Positions 5,476 through 6,429 of a stretch of DNA of 6,429 nt are shown piece by piece. Source of the stretch: Caldisericia bacterium (GTDB lineage Bacteria > Caldisericota > Caldisericia > UBA6126); the NCBI GenBank assembly GCA_028708485.1, contig JAQVYZ010000060.1:1-6429 (forward strand), written 5' to 3'. Every line of letters begins with the position of its first letter. Position 1 is the first letter of the stretch. The translations under genes and the position numbers were made by a program. The notes under the pieces are model-generated. The model did no database searches. It worked only from the letters and a program-made list of their open reading frames with translations, and was not told the origin of the DNA.

Positions 5476-6429
5476 GTTGTCCTCCTCAAGGGATAAATCA
5501 AAGTAATTCTTTGTGTCGTGCTATCCCACTCAACTTGTGCATGTAAATTTTCAGCGATGAAACGGAGTGGAAGCATGGTTCTTCCGTTCAAGATAAAAGG
5601 GGTTACACTACTATTCTCATCAATTTTTTTTGGATTTCCATTCACCAAAGCAACCGTTTTTTGAATGGTTAATTGTATATTGTTTCCATTTACTTGGATT
5701 GTCACTTTTTTTGTTTGGTTATCCCATTGAATAGTACCTTCCCAAGACTCAATGATGACTCGTATCGGTAAGAATGTTCGGTTGTCTTTTATCACAGGAG
5801 TTACTTTTGGATCACTATCAATCGCTGTGCTTTGACCGTTAATCTGAATTTCTGGTTGTTTGATCTGCATCTGTATGATGGTTACGATGGTAAATTGATA
5901 GCTTTTCGACCATTCTGTATTTCCAAGAATAGTCTCACCCCGTACTCTCCAATAATAAGTTTGATGCCGCTTCAATACATTTTCCGGTATCAGCCATTGA
6001 TCTCCGGATATAGTTCCTGATAAGTAAAAAACGTCTTTAAAATCTTGATCGGTAGCGATTTGTACTTTGTACAAAACCGGGTATTCAGAATAGGAAGATT
6101 CAGACCATCGAAACATAATTCTTGTTTTGGTGGTTTCTGCTAAATTAACGGGCTCCATGGGCATAGGTGGACTGGGAAGATTGATCAATCTGGCAACACC
6201 TTTCCCGTAAGTACCTGCCCACAATTGTTTCTTATAATATAGCGAACTTCTGATGCTGGTTTGTTGCAAGTTTTTCCCAACCGGATTCCATTCTTTTGTG
6301 AGCAAATTCAGTCGGTATAATCCGTTCTCGGTAGAGACAAAACATTCATCGTTATGAGTTTTTTCAAATGTATAGACTATATCATACACAATCGTACCTT
6401 TTTGTGGTCCTTCTATTCTTTCCCATGAA
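5472..6429 (-). CDS. Surface-type protein: beta-propeller, FN3-like and Cu-amine-oxidase-N domains, 5' end outside window
   Basis: The frame is open to the right edge (SWERIEGPQKGTI precedes the GTG at 6389), so that GTG is not the true start and the N-terminus, with any signal peptide, lies outside. Of 318 visible residues, about 1-82 look like the last blades of a BNR/two-component-regulator or Ycf48-like propeller (SWERI, NGLYRL, LWAGTYGKGVARL). Residues 87-180 look like a fibronectin-type-III-like domain (FRWSES, YKVQIATDQDF, TYYWRVRGE, EWSKSYQFTI). Residues 193-313 are two half-repeats of the copper amine oxidase N-terminal-like domain (RTFLPIRVIIESWEGTIQWD and RTMLPLRFIAENLHAQVEWD), widespread in cell-wall-associated proteins of Clostridia and Paenibacillaceae and not itself an enzyme. 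An extracellular or wall-associated role is inferred. It is the upstream gene of the anti-sigma and sigma operon, overlapping the next start by ATGA, so a sensory or target role for that switch is possible. Confidence 0.82.
   Translation of the reverse strand, partial: SWERIEGPQKGTIVYDIVYTFEKTHNDECFVSTENGLYRLNLLTKEWNPVGKNLQQTSIRSSLYYKKQLWAGTYGKGVARLINLPSPPMPMEPVNLAETTKTRIMFRWSESSYSEYPVLYKVQIATDQDFKDVFYLSGTISGDQWLIPENVLKRHQTYYWRVRGETILGNTEWSKSYQFTIVTIIQMQIKQPEIQINGQSTAIDSDPKVTPVIKDNRTFLPIRVIIESWEGTIQWDNQTKKVTIQVNGNNIQLTIQKTVALVNGNPKKIDENSSVTPFILNGRTMLPLRFIAENLHAQVEWDSTTQRITLIYPLRRTT
5481..5487 (-). promoter_or_regulatory. Strong SD for the anti-sigma-like gene
   Basis: GAGGAGG (complement of 5481-5487) ends five bases before the ATG at 5475 and lies within the last codons of the upstream surface-protein gene. 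It contrasts with the weak site in front of the sigma gene, so the anti-sigma homologue is probably translated independently and more strongly than sigma. Confidence 0.75.

Noticed and set aside
5832..6020. Plus-strand 62-codon frame
   Set aside because: Antisense to the FN3-like domain of the surface protein; no supporting signal.
6387..6389. GTG as start of the surface protein
   Set aside because: The frame stays open upstream to the window edge and encodes SWERI, a propeller-like motif continuing the domain, so the real start is outside.

Overview
The window looks like chromosomal DNA from a low-GC Gram-positive bacterium (Bacillota, probably Clostridia-like). It is AT-rich with strong GGAGG-type Shine-Dalgarno (SD) sites and carries a SigB/SigF-type sigma factor. 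A surface protein has paired copper-amine-oxidase-N domains, and there is a perfect match to the Bacillus-type parS centromere site. The genus cannot be fixed from sequence alone. No tRNA, rRNA, CRISPR array, transposase or phage gene was seen.

Layout. (1) Positions 846 to 1, minus strand: the first 282 codons of a TldE/PmbA-like (TldD/PmbA family) protein that runs off the left edge. (2) 847-997: a divergent intergenic region. It has a good extended -10 promoter firing left, a weak candidate promoter firing right that shares its -35 bases, and a possible 17-codon leader peptide whose stop overlaps the tldE-like start. (3) 998-4347, plus strand: a two-gene operon made of a YtcJ-type metal-dependent amidohydrolase and a divergent MnmG (GidA), joined by an ATGA overlap. 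(4) 4348-4394: a short convergent gap holding a 24-bp perfect palindrome with the 16-bp parS core. (5) 6429 to 4395, minus strand: a tightly overlapping three-gene operon. In transcription order it encodes a partial surface-type protein (beta-propeller, FN3-like and Cu-amine-oxidase-N domains), a degenerate RsbW/SpoIIAB-like anti-sigma homologue, and a SigB/SigF-family sigma factor.

How the genes may work together. MnmG is the FAD enzyme that, with MnmE, modifies the wobble uridine of certain tRNAs. The amidohydrolase upstream has no obvious link to that pathway. In Bacillus and many relatives mnmG is followed by rsmG, noc, parA and parB. Here only the parS site remains next to mnmG, and a sigma-factor operon points toward it from the other side. 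The sigma operon has the classic anti-sigma then sigma order (as rsbW-sigB and spoIIAB-sigF), but the anti-sigma homologue has lost most recognisable ATP-binding residues and the first gene encodes what looks like an extracellular sensor or structural protein. This cluster is the best candidate for an undescribed system: a SigB-type switch tied to a surface protein and a catalytically silent partner. That reading is inference from gene order and residue changes.
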